Source: Dipetalonema caudispina
Taxonomy: Eukaryota; Nematoda; Chromadorea; Rhabditida; Onchocercidae
Assembly (NCBI GenBank): GCA_013365325.1
Contig: JABVXV010000055.1
Coordinates: 62,001-126,000, forward strand
DNA: 64,000 bases
Direction: 5' to 3'
Position 1 is the first letter of the stretch. Every line of letters begins with the position of its first letter. Below the pieces are notes generated by a model. It had not been told where the DNA came from. It was given only the letters and a program-made list of their open reading frames with translations, and made no database searches. Shown here piece after piece: positions 10,589 through 25,400 of this stretch. The position numbers and the translations under genes are program-made.

Positions 10589-13481
10589 TTGATTCTTACC
10601 AGATACTTAGGTAATTAATCTCACATGAACCAGACTTTACTCATTTTACTTTTTTTCCTTTCTTCGTTCAGTGAGATTGGAAACCGATTAAAATTCTCAT
10701 TCCCAAAAATTTTTTGAAATTTAAGTTCTGGAAAGTACTTTCTTTTCTACCTTATGTAGAAAAACTCATTATCTTTCCCTTCTATTTTTACTTTTTGTCT
10801 CGTGTCTACCCATCACAGTTTTGTTATTATTATACATATTAATATAAGAAATCGAAAATGATTTCCTCATTGTCTCTGATTGTTGTAATTGGATTGTTAA
10901 GCCTTCCGAAATCAGGAAAGAATGTAGCTATGAAAAATCAGGAACATTCTTTTGCTGTTTTAAAATCAGTTTTGCCTCAGAATTTTCGCACCATTCATTT
11001 GGTGTATGTACTATTCGTTAAAGGTAAAACGTATGTCAGTCGTTCTTCCAGTTGCTACAATCCATGTAATATTTGTGCCTCCGCTTTCGTTGTCGTCGTC
11101 GCTATCACTTCCAGCATCCAAACCTTACTGGTTCTTATATATTTTATATGCAGATAATTGAGGAAGTTGAAAATTTTGATTACACAGACAAGTTTCGTGG
11201 TCGAGAAATAAAAAGGTCGAATTTTTAAGATAGTAGCTTCTTTGTCTAATGCTCCCAATATATAAAAATGAATCTAGTAAGTTGAGGCTGCGAACCCAAT
11301 ATAACGAAATTATCGTTATCAGACAAAGAAAAAATGTTGGACGGTTGTATTATAGACAATAAGATAGGAATGTATAAGTTCCATCATTTCATCATTTTAT
11401 GGATTCGGGGGTGAATATACCTTCCCTTCCTGCAAGGTTTTTGGTTCTGTGTCTTGGTAAACAACCGTGCCTATGTTGTGTATAGTTAATTCCTTCGCCT
11501 TTTTAATTCTGAATCGTCAGTTTATATTATTGCTACTTTCGTGAATGATTACTGACTGATTCTCTATTTTGGGAATTTCCTTGAATTTCGGAAATTTGTC
11601 TCTATTTTACTTTATAGATATTTATTCATTTATGTAATGCAGATGAAAGATATATGAAAGAAAAGTGATATGTCCTATCACCTCATATTACTGCATTATT
11701 TATGCATTACCACTGCATGTTTTTAATGGCGGCCTTATTGATTAATAAATTTGTAATGTTATCATACTTCGTAATGGTAATTGGATTATATGTTACGGAT
11801 TTCTCTGCTGTTGATACGAAGACAAAACGGTAGGTACAAACATAGCAAAGAAACTCATCATCTATCTCGATTCACAACGTTTTAATTTATCAACTAGTAA
11901 ATTACAATAAGTTGAAATATCTGTCATCATTCGTCTTGTCCAAAAATAGATGACAGATGAGAATCTATACAGTGTTGAATGGACGTTTTAAAGTTGCTTA
12001 TAAAGTTAGCATTGATAATTTCGGAAAGAAATGTTTCAACGTGGAAGAGTTTGTCATATTGCTTGGATTGTGTAATATGCAACATTACACCACATACCGG
12101 TTTCCGGATAAAAAGTATGTTTGTGCTATATTTTGTTATGGAAAAAAATTGGGATAAAATGAACACTCTGAACTCTGAATAAGATATCGAATCTTAATTA
12201 TCCTGTCCTACAGTTATTCCGTTATTTCTTACTCTGTTCAAGAAAACAAAAACGGAAAGTATCAATCAGCGTAATACATTATTATGATCATATAATACTA
12301 ATTAAGAGGATTATCTAAGCAGTAAAATGTATAGCTTGCAAATGCTAACCTTAATAAATTAAATGAAATATTGGTGATATGATGCATGTTTGTATGAATC
12401 AGTACTTAACTAGTTAGTATCAATCGCATATTTAAAATTATTTAGCTGATGAGATTTCAGGTACATCCAATAAGTTTCAGATTATAATGAATGCCTAAGG
12501 CACGGCGCGTTCGTTGCCTGGGTGACGGTTTTTGGTAAAGTAACGGGAAAATTTACGCCTTATTACTTGTTTAATATTTACTAAGCTTAACGTTTCGATG
12601 GCATTTTTATTGACTATTCATTTATGTTTTTAGTGGATTACATTGAATTACTAGAAATTATATGTAAAGTTTCTTCTGCGTGATCAAAAGCATATTTGTT
12701 ATTTTGTTAAAATTTTTAATTTCAAATGAAAAAAGTAATAGTTTCAGATGGAATGCTGTTTGATTCATCTTTCTTAATTTTACCAACAATTTTCATTTTC
12801 TTTTGCTCTATCTGTTTCCTTTTTGTTTTAAATTTAATTTATATGAAATCATATTTAGGATATCCTACCGATCGATTTAACTTTAAAGAAAAAAGCATTA
12901 ATTTCAAGCCAAAATCTGAATGTATTAAAATACTAAACATTTCAAACTATACAATTCCTATATTAGATTTAACCCAGTTGTAAGCAACATTTTTTTTTTT
13001 TTTTTTTTGAATCTTTAGACTCTATCATAATTTCAGTTAATTACATTCGTATTCTGCGCTCCCATGATACTTTTAAGTCATTTTTATAATTCAACTGCCT
13101 TAATGATACCACTATTTAATTATAACATTCAGGAAATGTTACCATTTTATACCTCTTTTGCTATTATTATCCGTATTTATTACTTACAAATTCTTCGTAT
13201 ACTCTTTTTCCTTTATGAAATTAAAAGCCTAGTTATTTGCCATATCTACCCTTTGTAAATAGGCCAAGAATATCTATGCATATATATATATATATTCACA
13301 AAATTACATGATATTTATCATTTCATTTTAATTATAGAATTATTATCGTTGGAATAATATAAAGCAAGTAATATAGTAATTCGTAAAATTTGGAAATATT
13401 CGCTTTTTTTTCTTCCAATTCAAATAATGCATTTGATGAAGCAGTATTGAGAGCAGAAAATGCATAGTTTATCGGTACATA
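10589..13481. other. gene-poor region before the coiled-coil gene
   Basis: It contains the 3' UTR of the ZnF-UBP gene and 2.9 kb without a supportable exon. A 99-codon hydrophobic frame (10858-11157) starts with a leader-like stretch, but no family resemblance or splicing supports it. A T20 run lies near 12989-13009 and an AT microsatellite near 13279-13293. The GC-rich island at 12492-12527 contains an X-box-like site. Part of the region is likely promoter or 5' sequence of the gene starting at 13482. Confidence 0.5.
12513..12526 (+). promoter_or_regulatory. RFX/DAF-19 X-box-like site
   Basis: GTTGCCTGGGTGAC is an imperfect inverted repeat of two RFX half-sites (GTTGCC and GGTGAC) two bases apart. 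It sits in a short GC-rich island about 970 bp upstream of the coiled-coil gene. In nematodes, X-boxes mark genes of ciliated sensory neurons. Its use here is inferred. Confidence 0.4.
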
Positions 13482-16400
13482 ATGAATCAACGACAACAAC
13501 GGAAACAATTCGGTTCAGCGGGAAATCTTGCTATAAAAGGTGAAATTTTTAGCTTTTAAAAAATTGCCCCATTTACTTCAAAATTTTTTTTTTTCTTTTA
13601 CTCTTCATATTTTTCAATACAACTATAAATAATTTACTAGACAATTTCCGATTCATTCCTCGTACCAAATTCCTGTTTGTACCTGGTAACATATATTTCC
13701 TCTTTGCACTTTTGTTAAGCCTGAGATATTATGACTGGCCAGTATTTGTCCAGTTTTAAAGTAGTAGTTCTTACCATTTATCAAGAAATGAAATTAAATG
13801 CTATAGGTAATCCTAAATTCTTTTTTATATGTTTTAGGATATAAGGATGAATACTACTTATAATTTGATAAATTTTTAATAAATCTAAGCCTTAAATCAC
13901 TTCTTGATTAATGTAATAAATAAATTAGTTTAAATACCATTGTTCATTGTTATTTCTCTAGTACTATAACAAAAATTTAATAAGATCTTTGAAAATTAAA
14001 ATTTTGCAAAAGTTTTAGGTACAGGATATATGGGTCTCGATAATACGTCATGCTATAGGATACAAAATGTTCTATCATCTGCAACAGTTACGCCACAACG
14101 AGGAGCTACACGTCGGACAACGTCCACGTCCACAACTTCGACAAAGACAACACTTCGAAAAAGTGATAGTGTTGGAAATATCCGCAATGTTGTCACTTCC
14201 TCAATGCCATCCATTAAAACTACTCCAAAAGAGTAAGTCTTTCATTTATTGTAAATGTTTAAAAATCATCTCAGAAAAAGTTCCCACTTCGATGTTGGAA
14301 AAAAAAAAAAAAAAAAAGGAAAACTTGATTCTCAAACTTGCAACTTTTTAGGATGAGAACATATCCATGTCGACAAAATGATCTTGAACAATCAGCAGTT
14401 CATCTGCAAGAGCAATATACGAGACAACTGCAACAACAAATTTATCTTTTGGAACTTGAAAATAATTACCTGTAAGTTTGAATTCATTATCTTACAAAAT
14501 ACACTTTAATTCAATCTTGAACTGTTGAATTTTGCTCCTTTTCAAAAATTTAGTTTGGTTTTTTTTGTTTGGTTTATTTACGACTTTTTTATTCTAATGT
14601 AATTCCGATTTCTTCACTTATAACCGATTGACGTAAAGAGGAAAAGAGCATGAATTTCAGCAATTCTCGAATAATCACTGATTGATATTTTACAGGAAGC
14701 ATAGTGCCGGAAAGACATCTCGAAAAAATGATGAAAATGATGATCCGTATCATAGTGATACTTCACTGCCTCCAAGTTTGAGCATGAATTTAGATGTATC
14801 ACGGGAACAGGAATCATCCGGAATTGGTATTCCAGAGGATGAGAAAGAGAAGCCATGGAGAAGAAGAAAAAAAGTTTCTTATGCGGAACCTGAGGTTACC
14901 GAAACGTCCACTCCTTCAAATAGCTACGATGTAAAACCATCTTCATATACAGCCGATCAAGCTGAATTATTGCATAAATTAGAAGAATCATATCAGGTCA
15001 TTTATCATATATTAACATTTGCAGTTCCATTGTTATTTACTGCTTATTATTTCCGTATATAAGCCAATAACATTCGACACATACAATTTACTAGTAATTA
15101 TCATTTCCGATATTTAATTTCATTCTGATTTACGGATGCCTTCAAAGTTGATAATAGAATCTGGTAACTCTCTTTTAGAGGGAACGAAAACTCGAAGAAC
15201 GTTTGAAACAAAAAACAACTGAAGTTGAGAGGATTGCTTATGAAAATACCCAATTAACAGATTACATCGAAGAGTTGAAAGCGAAATTGCAAAGAAGTGA
15301 AGGTTGGCAACTAACTAATCGTTTTTATATCAGACCCGTATTACCCATCATCTGTAACATACTGGATATTGGTCAATACATAGTGGTTAACTTTAGCGGA
15401 AATTATTTGAAGTTTTCAATTGCATATTTAGTCGTATTTTAATAATATCCCATCTTCATTTACCTCATGATCTTATCACCCTTTCTAGGTTAATTTTTAT
15501 GAAGGCAGTCGTTTTAGTCATACAACTATCACTTCAACAATACCTCCTATATTGACTTCTTAAACACTTAGTTTGGATATTGGTTAGAATTGATTACTGA
15601 CTAAGTTTGAAAAACTTAAACCTATTTTGACAAAGGTAACTCTTTTTAATAAACAATCAGGCTTTCGTCTAAATTTTCTAAAATCGGCAAAAATATTTAA
15701 GAAAATTTTACGAGAGACAAACGTGCACTAATGGAAGAAGTTGTTGAATTACAAAGAAGGCTTGATTATCTGACACCTGCATTGGCTGATAAAGTTAGTA
15801 CCTCATATCTTTTGATAAAAAGCAAGAAATAGTAGTTATCACTTTATCATTTGTTAGATGTTGTGATCATTTGTAAAAAGATCTTTATATGACAGGAATC
15901 ATATGTGACAAAAATGGAAATTGAAAAAGACGAATTGGCTGATAAATTAAGGCATGCAACCAATCAATTAAGCGAAGTACAGGTGAATGGATTATACATA
16001 AGAAATGTTTAATTCTTTGAATTTATTAGGAAAAAACTATCAATTACACTACTAATAAATGTTTGATAAGTGAGCAATCAAGCCTTACATCATAGATACA
16101 TTCCGGTACAATGGAAAGTTCTTTAATTATCTTCACATTAAATCCAAAAAGTGAGGAAAAATTTAATACGATCGTTAAAGAAATAAAAGGAAATTAATTA
16201 ATTTAAATAAAATAACCATTTACATTTGAGGATGAGAATAAATGTCATCGATAAATAATAGCTAAAGTAGATTTACTGATAACATTTACAAAAACTTTTG
16301 TGAATTCAATTTGTTCAACGTTTCTTAAAATGTCCAATATTAATTTTCCTCACTGTTTCATCTTTAGATGACGATCGATGAAAAAAGTCGAGAAGAGAGG

Positions 16401-19095
16401 GCATTGTATGATGTTGAAGAAGAGCGGAAAAGTGAAATTGATCGATTGCTGAAAACAATTCGACATTTAGAGAATACACTGGAAGAAATGGAAAATAAGG
16501 AAGCATCACTGATTGTTAGTTCATTACTCGATAGCTTTCATTATGTAGCAATAGTTGCAGTAAACTTAGTTGAGTTTAGTATTTATTTTAAATTACAGCT
16601 TATAGTATCATTCTAACATATCATTTTGAGTAAATCAAATATCAAGTCATCTTTAAATGAAATTAATTCAATAGATTAGCTAAGTTGGCATTAGCATATC
16701 GATAATGTCGAAAGTAATTGTGACGAAAACCAAATTATCTAAACCTATTAACTTTATTCATAATTCAGGAAATTGTATAAGAAATGATATGATTAGGATG
16801 CTATTTTTTTTTTTCCAGAATGATATTGCTTCAATGAAGCGATCGCTGCGTGAAGAACAATTAACAGCTAAAAAGGATAAAGCTGTTGCCGAAAAGGTAT
16901 TTTTTTTTTTTTTTTTTTTTAAATCTGCTTTGTTTTCACTGTTCACTCTCAGGTATTTGATAGAATCGCGAAGAAAAAAAGAGATATAATAAATATGAGA
17001 TTTAATTAGTGATAATTTTCAAATTATAGGCCTTAGAAGAAAACAGTGCTTTAATAAAAGAGAATTCACAGTTGTCAGCAGAAATAACGCGATTGGAAAT
17101 GAGAGTAAAAACTCTCAGTCAGCAAATTGATATTGCGCAGGAGAAAGAAATAAAACCAGCAGAAATTGCTGCAGTTGGTTTATTTCCTAAAATTTTAAAG
17201 TTTAAAAAATCTGGATTCAGAAATTTTGTAGATTTTCTCTATGCTCAAAAATACTGTTTTTTTTTTTGGGCAAATTATATTCTTATTTCATTTACAACAA
17301 GTAAATGATTGCAGCTAAGAGATTCAGAAAAATCGCTGAAAGCGGAACTACTGAAGGCAGAAGAAAGATTACAAACGGAAAAAGAACGTGGTCGAAGGGT
17401 TATTCAAGAAGTATGTCCTCGTTGAATATGAATTTCAATGAATGCACTTAATTTTCATAAATTTAAAGATTTAACACAAGAAGTATGATAATTCGAAATA
17501 TTTACATCTTCTTGTAAGATAGCATTAATTTAGTTGGAACAGTATCAAAAAGCTGAAGAAGGCATAAGAGAATCTCGTGGAAGGGTGCAGAAGGAACTGG
17601 ACGCTTTAAAAGTATTATCTGAGTCACTGTCCAATGAAAATAAATCATTGAGACAAGAAAAAATCATTCTTGCTGAACGTTGTGAGGAATTACTAAAAAA
17701 GGTATTTCATTTCTGATTCAATTTTTCTGTTATAATATTTGAGCTCCATTATAAATTTTATAGATTTTTTATTATTTACTTGATGAAGTCGAGACTATTT
17801 GCATAGAGAATTTCAGATTTATAGCTTTTCTATGAGATAAATTAAAACGAAGGGAATTTTTCAGGGGAATTCATTAACTGACAATGTTACAAGTCTTACA
17901 ACCGATGTTGAAGGTTTAAAAGAAATAAATTTCGATTTACATCAAAAGGTATTTCTGAAAGATCTAAACTGAAATCTTACAAATTAAAAGAGAAATTAAA
18001 AAATTTCAGATAAATGAAAGAACAAAAGAAGTATCGTCGCAGAAAAAAGAAGTAGGATATTTACAAGAGCAAAATCGCGATTTGTTGAGAAAAGTAAATC
18101 CTGATAATTTGCACATTTTTCCCTACGTAATGTGAGATTTATCCCAAACGATTGTACTTTTTTTTTTTTAAAATTTAATTAAAGGAAATATAATTTTACA
18201 GTACATGCAAAAGGAATTTCTTTCCATTTAATGGAACTTACTGTTCAAACCAAAAAAAAAAAAACTTTTCAAAATTTTCATTTCATTCTCTCATAAATTG
18301 GATTTAATTGTAAATTACAGGTGCAAAATCAGGAAAATGAATTACAAAAATGTAGAGAACGTTATGAAAGTATTGAAAGGAAGTATAAAGAGACGTTTGA
18401 AGAACTTGAAAAGCAGACCGCAATGCAACAAGAGAAGTAAGTTCCGCAATCTGGCTATCATCAAATTCCAATCGTTCAATTCAGGATGTGTCCTTATTAA
18501 TGGCATTTTAAGTTTTACAATACTAATTATGACCTATCTTCATTAGAAATAAACTACAAAGTGAGTGATTTAAGTGTCCCTTTGATCATGTTGCTTTACA
18601 TTGTTCCCAATATAGATCTAAACATTCTATTAATTTCAGGTCGGAAGAATATGAAAAATTAGCGAAACGTGTATTAGAGCTCTCTGATTGTGTAAAAGAC
18701 AAAAAACCATCATCCTACAATGCTTCAACGCGCTCATCTAAGCTGCCGACACCACTGTCCGACAAATCTTACCGCGATCAAGTAATCAACATTCGGTATT
18801 TCGTATTTGAGCATTGGAGACAACCATCCATTTTTCTTCTGTTTTGCATAGTTTTTGACACAATCTTATCTCTATCGGAGAAAGCTTGACATAGGGTTAT
18901 TACCTGCTTGTTAGACAAGTTTTCCAACTTTTTCGCAAATTTCAGTTAAACTGCTGAATTTCAAGACTCTTCATAAACAGCAATTTCTTCGGTCATTGAA
19001 AAATAATATTTCAGCCATCTCCCATCCCTGAATCACTAGCAACTGTGCCGCAGACCAGTAAACGAATTCAAATCAGTGAAAGGAGAATTCCTTAG
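13482..19095 (+). CDS. long coiled-coil protein, about 700 residues
   Basis: About 17 short exons chain in consistent phase. They include 13482-13539, 14019-14232, 14352-14472, about 14696-14996, 15180-15301, 15717-15795, 15898-15981, 16368-16515, 16820-16895, 17030-17178, 17315-17410, 17535-17700, 17866-17948, 18010-18092, 18321-18437, 18640-18780 and 19015-19095. The N-terminus is basic and Ser/Thr-rich (TTSTSTTSTKTTLRKSDSVG). It is followed by a distinctive block (QEQYTRQLQQQIYLLELEN), an acidic-basic linker, then about 450 residues of heptad-rich coiled coil. The Ser/Pro-rich tail ends in SKRIQISERRIP. No motor, kinase or membrane segment was seen. I do not recognise the family. A structural, centrosomal or ciliary scaffold would fit the architecture and the upstream X-box, but that is inference. 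Confidence 0.8.
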
Positions 19096-19463
19096 TTTAT
19101 CAAACCGAATTTGAATTTTTATTAAACGGCAGCAACATTGTTATAATAGCCACTAAGTGTGTCATTGCAAGTGCTAATTCCTTAGATTTATGTTGTTTGT
19201 TTCATATTCTAGTTGCTAAAGTCTAATAAAATATTTTTTTACAAGTTTAAATTTTAAATAAAAAATTTTCAGTAAAAAAAAATATGAGACTGAAATTTTC
19301 GCAAGGTAATATAAATCAGCATAAGGTATTCGCAGTGAAGTGCAGATTTCAAAGTCAATATTCTCTTCATTTCTCAAAAAAAAAAAAAAAAAGAGTTCAA
19401 ACAAGAAAAAAAAACAAGGCAGGAAGTATAGGCTGAAGAGCATCATACATGCAATAACACATA
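19096..19463. other. convergent 3' intergenic region
   Basis: It lies between the stop of the plus-strand coiled-coil gene and the stop of minus-strand Nup107 and must hold both 3' UTRs. It contains A-rich runs and one plus-strand AATAAA. No coding sequence was seen. Confidence 0.6.
19225..19230 (+). terminator. candidate poly(A) signal of the coiled-coil gene
   Basis: AATAAA lies 130 bases after the stop codon at 19095. Confidence 0.4.
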
Positions 19464-22400
19464 TCAAATCCTATTTGACAAGCTCTTATAAGCATTCACC
19501 GAAAGCTGTTTCGTAAGTATCCGCAATTGTTCTTTTGGTATGACCTGAAAAAAAGATGTCAAACTTGAAAGTAATTGTGCATTCTTAAAAAGATTAATTG
19601 GTAAGAACTTAAAATGAAAGTATAATTTTTCAAGAATGGAAGTTTCTGAAAATTCGTCGGAGCTTTCTATTGCACAACGAGTCAGAAATAAAGTCGTTGA
19701 AGATGTTTTTTAACTATGCGCATTATCAATACAATAACAAAATTTTAACAAATAAAAATTTACTTCTGCCAACATATACTCCTCATCAGCTAGTAACTCG
19801 ACCAATTGTGCAGATCCGTTAATATCGCTTTTTTCAAATAGAGTAACTAGCATAACAACAACTGCAGTGACATAACGAGACCTTATTTCAGTGAGTTTTT
19901 TGATTTCTTCCTGAATGATAGTAAAGAAAAATGCTAAGTTGGGATCTTTTAATTATTATGGAAGTGGTATTTGCAATCACCTTTTAACCTCTATAATGGC
20001 GTTTTAAATTCCTACCAATGACCTTAGCTTCAAGCAGTCATAGATTTCCTTGAAGATGCCATAAATTTGATATGACAGTTATTTTATAAATAAGATTGAA
20101 ATCCATTACTATTACCTCACTTAGTGTTTCACTCTCCACTCCCTTGAATGCCATCCAACCATGTGGAAAGCGTAGCACAATATCGAGCGCTTCTATCGCC
20201 GCCTAAATAATACATTCTGACTTTCTACTGTGTGGTTAAACATGCAAGAATACGTTGAAAAGGAGAAACTTAGTCTCACAAGTGAAAAATTGACTCTCTA
20301 ATTTATTAAGGTAGTTATCTGTAGCATTAAGAAAAGAAAGCTAACGTTTGTGCTCTGTTTTGAAGCATTTTCATATCTCTGCATTTGTTCATTTGCCCGC
20401 TGATGTATTACTTCAAATGTTATTCTTTGTTGCATATCCATTAACGTTCCCATGTCATCTGCTGAGTTCTCCAGAATAGATGGTACTGAACGCTGTGACT
20501 GTTTGAACCATTCGTTGAATTTCATCAAAGCATTCTAAAATACCATAACCATGTATTAGGCATTAAAAAGTTTAGCAAACTATCTAAACAATATAGAAAA
20601 CTATGAAATTGTGAAAAAAATTTCATTTTGAAGGTGATTTCTTTTAACTGACAAGAATCCCGGAGCGAATGAAACCTAAAACTAACCAAGTAGCATTCAT
20701 ACGCTCTGTATTCAGTAGTCGCTCTTAAAAGCTTCGGCTCAACCGTATCATTCGCCTCAATAACATGAGAAATTGATTCCAATATTTTGTCAACCAATTT
20801 TTTTGATCGTTGCAGAAGTTTCTTTGCTTTGTCCAATTTGTCAACATCTGAAAAACCGCAGGGAAATTCCAAAAGGTTTGATTCTTGACTCATAATAGTA
20901 TATTTTTCCAAAGATAGCTCCTCTACACAGTGTTCGTTGCTGGCCGTAAAAACTTTCTTGTACCCCGAAATGCACCGCGAAACGAAATCAAATACCATAT
21001 AGAGCAATAAATATAACAAAACTTACAAAAAAATTCACGCATTATTTCATTCATTCCCAATAGAGCATCATAATACGTATCAATACCGGGATATATTAAC
21101 CAGTTCCATGCATTAATTAATACATCGTCCCTCTCAGATTCCTGTGGAAATTTAAAGGATAAGCTTAAAGTGCAAAAAAAAAATGATGTAAAAAATATAA
21201 AAACAACAGAACACAAAAAAAAGAAAAAAATCACTTCTTCAATCACTGGATATCGAGCAATTACACAATTAAAGATCCGTTTACATAGACGAACTCCATC
21301 CATTTTAGCAGCACAAACAGCAGCAAGGACATCCTTCCGCATATTTTCATCCTCTATTTCTGAAAAACAATGATAAAGAATAATGATTACGGAAATAATA
21401 AAAGTGTAAGTTGAATTCCGCTAATAATTCGAAGTATATAATTCCTTACCGAGCAGAAATGACGTTATCAAAAGCTTACTAGAAGCTATGGTAAAAGTGA
21501 ATAGTGAATTTAAAGAAACTTACGGCACATAAACTCAACAACCATCTCCTCAGCCATTTCTAATGGCAATTTGTTGGCATAATATGGCACAATAGGATAT
21601 AAATTCAATGAGATCAATAAACGAACGTAACTACGCATGATTGAATTAGCGATTTCTTCCTAAAATCGACAGGGAAATGTTTTTCAGTATGTGCATCTAA
21701 TTACAATTAGCATCGCCAAAACCAGTATACTATATACGACTAATGGTGAAGTGTGTGAAGTGTGCTTGGAATTCATAAAATTTGATCAAGTTTTAGGAAG
21801 CTCAACTTTCAAAAGACTAAGGAAACAATAAAAAGATGAAGAGAAGTGGTAATTTGACCTCTACATAGACATTGCCTCAAAATTATTATCCAACGCTTTC
21901 GCTTTACAGACGTGTTTGATTTTCTTACTTTTTTTATAGATTCTGTGAGAAACTTTTTGTAAATCAGGGCATCTTACTTTTTCCTGACCAGTCAGTAACA
22001 GTGTTTCCTAAATATGTTTCTTGGAAATTTGTGAAACATCTCACGCTATATTAACATGATAGCATATGCAGATATTCTACTAGAATTTATAACTCAAAAG
22101 AGCCTAACGAAAGAAAAATAATATTCCCACCTGTACTGGTTGACCAGTGAATCGAAGAAGTAAAACAAGATGAGCCATAAAACGTATGATGTGTGGAAAT
22201 CTTTCTAAATCATCCTCATGTTGCTCCAGCCACATATCCATAGATGCAATGAGTGATAAAGAATCATCGTTCACTATGTGTCGATAAATAGTGTAATAAG
22301 GAGATCGCTCAAGCTAAAAATAAGAAGAGCCTAAAATAAATAGGAATGCAAATCTTTATTTTGAGTGCATCCTTTCAATGACTTGTACTGCTTAAATTGC

Positions 22401-25400
22401 TATAAAGAGGATGATTTCTTTCGATTTAAATATGCTCAAATATCTCAGAAGGTATTTCTGGGATGTTGTTAGGAGAGAACAAACCGTAGCAATTTCATCG
22501 AAGATGGAATTAATTCGAAGATCGCCATTTTCAACCTCACGACCAATACCAACATCAAAATCACCATTGTGAACGGTGGTGATTGCGGCATCCAAACGAG
22601 ATTCAACAGCTGCATTAAGATAACACCAAAGACGATCTTCAGTACGAGAAGATAAAGATAACGCTGGTTCGAGACGTCCAGCTATCACTGACCACAGACA
22701 AGCTTCTACTTGCGACAATGATGTGCCCTAAAGCGCAGGTATGTGATAGAATCATCAAATTTATTGTATAAAAGAATAATGATTGTGAAGGAAAGCTTGG
22801 ATTATCAAATCTGGATTAAATAAAATAGCAAGTAACTGTAGAGTTTAGAAATCATGTTATTACTAGAAAAAAAATTCATTTCCAAAGCATTTCATTTAGA
22901 TAAATTATTAGAGAATTACTTAACCTAGGCGACAAGTAAGTCTCTTAGTTACTAAGGATTTATTTATTATCTGACTACATCCATTTTATGATAATTCTTT
23001 CAATTTAGATTCTAAAAAATCGTTGAAACTCACTTTAGAAACAATCTTATCAATAGTGCGTTTAAGAAAGGCACGAGATCGAGCCATGTAATAAGAGCTT
23101 TCATCTGTAGAAATTGGTGTTAAAGCAGCATTGCGTGACATTTTTCTCAGTTGTAACATAGGTACTAAAGAATAAAGACCAGTTTTTTCCAACAATGAAG
23201 ATGCCTAAAATATCGTAATTAAATGACCGAATGAATTAATTCTTAATTCATTTATTTATCAGTTTGTAAAAAGACCGAAAACGCAAACATTTCATCAAGA
23301 AGTACCTCATCAATTCGACCGCATCGCACCAATGTGTAAATCACGCTGAATACTCTGCTTTCTAATTCTTCGTCTTTATTGTGTAAGCGTCCATGAAGCG
23401 CTCCGTCTAAATCCTACAATTGGAGACAATAGCTGACCGTAATATTTGATCATAAATTCGTCTTTAAATTTATTTTTACTTGAAAATCAGATCCTGTAAG
23501 ACCGAACACAACAGATGTCAGCTCTCTTACTGACTATCGTTTTTGTTGTTGTTTTCCTATAGATGGCACTGACTACTATCTGCACTATAGGGGAAAAGTC
23601 TTAACACCATAGCAGTCAGAAGTAAAATGAGACCATGCACTTCAATTACACTATTCTTAAGTAAATGATAGGCATCAATACGATAAATGTAAAATGGATC
23701 AAATTATTACCAGATCACAAAGGTTTTCACCACGAATTCGAGCATGCAATGTTTCTGCTCTGTAAGTGGTGATTTTTAATTAAAACAATATGCAACTGAA
23801 CAAAGTAAAAATTCTTTGAACAAAGAAAAAATTGTTTGAGATGAAATGACTTTGATGGGTGAAAACATAATTTAATACTCATAATATTTCCACAATAAAG
23901 TGGAGAAAAATGAAGTTGGAAATTAAGCACGAATGTCGTATGGGTTTTACTGCTTTTAATATAAAAACACTGTATTACGTTTTGTTCCATCCAAATAATT
24001 CAGCAAAGTCTGAATTGGTGCAGAGATCTATTTAATCAATTATTAGGCAAATAGTTTTCGATTCTGTCATCTTGCTTAGATGTCCTGATCAATTTATGCA
24101 AAAGCAGAGGCGCACAATAATATTAAAATAAACGAACAAAAATTTACCGCAACATGCAATTCTTTTCGAGATATGCACATTCGTTTGACAATTCAGCATT
24201 TGCCTCGGGTTCATTGTAAGCATTCTCTTCACACCATTCCAAAAGTACCTTAAGAAAGTTTGCAGATAATAATCAATACCAGCAAAAATTATAAATAACT
24301 TAGGTAACTCCTTCTTCCTCATAGTCTTTCCTACATGACTATCCCCTGAATACAGACACCATTTTCTTTGAAATGACTTTTCAAAAAGTTACCAGAAGCC
24401 TCCTGAATTCCACATCACTGATTAATAAATCAGCAAGAACAGATCGCTTCTCCAAATTCTGCAAGAAACTGTAAAAGTATAAAAAAGCACTGTATTATAT
24501 GGTCAATTAATTTGCTCGCGAATTCGACACGAAACTGTTCTGTAATTGAAAAATTAAATAAGCGTAAAACCGCTGCAAATTTTGATAAAAAACTATCAGT
24601 TACATAAGTTGAGAGAAATATGTACAATCTAAATACAATTAGCTTGAAATACAGTTAGGTAGTTGTCTTTTAACCATTTAAGATACTACAATTTTTCTTT
24701 AAAATTAGCAACTGCTTAGCCTCTTTTATTCTTGACTGTATAAATAAATGTTAACTCATCACAAAAAATTTACAGTAAAAATCAAAAATAGAAAATTTTC
24801 TTCTGACCTTCAGATCATCTAACATTCGATTCATCTTGGCAAGATTTAATAACAAAAGGTAGGCTTGTTGCTCGTTTAAAAGCTGCTGCAGCACGGATAC
24901 TAAAGCTGTTGTTTTCTCCGGTCTCATCGATACTTTTTGGAAAGCGGCTATCCCATCACTACATATCTGAAATCATATCAAATAAATATCAACTTAAATT
25001 TTAAAGCGCACCATAACCATATTCAACTCATAAAAAATTCCATTATTAGTTATTCCACACTCATAAAACTAGAATTTGATTTTTTTTTACCTCATAAAAT
25101 AAAGCAACTAAATCGGAAGACTCGTTAACATTCTCTGAATCTATGCATTTCGCTTGGAAATCTTCGAACAGTGCCTGGGTAACTGAAAATAAAAACCGCT
25201 GGAATATGCCAAAGAAAATGTAGCAAGTGACAACCAAAGAAAATGTTCTATCACATTCCGAAGCTCTTAATGAATATGATTTTTTTTTTTTTTTTTGGTT
25301 ATTTAATATGAAAATTTTTAGTATAATCAAGGAGTTTTGAAAGGAATAATATTATGCAGCAACAAACTGCTAATATTATAATGCTAAGTTTCTCATATAT

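Noticed and set aside
10858..11157. 99-codon plus-strand frame with a leader-like N-terminus
   Set aside because: It has no family resemblance or nearby exons, and its hydrophobicity is expected in T-rich DNA. It is probably chance, though a small secreted protein is not excluded.
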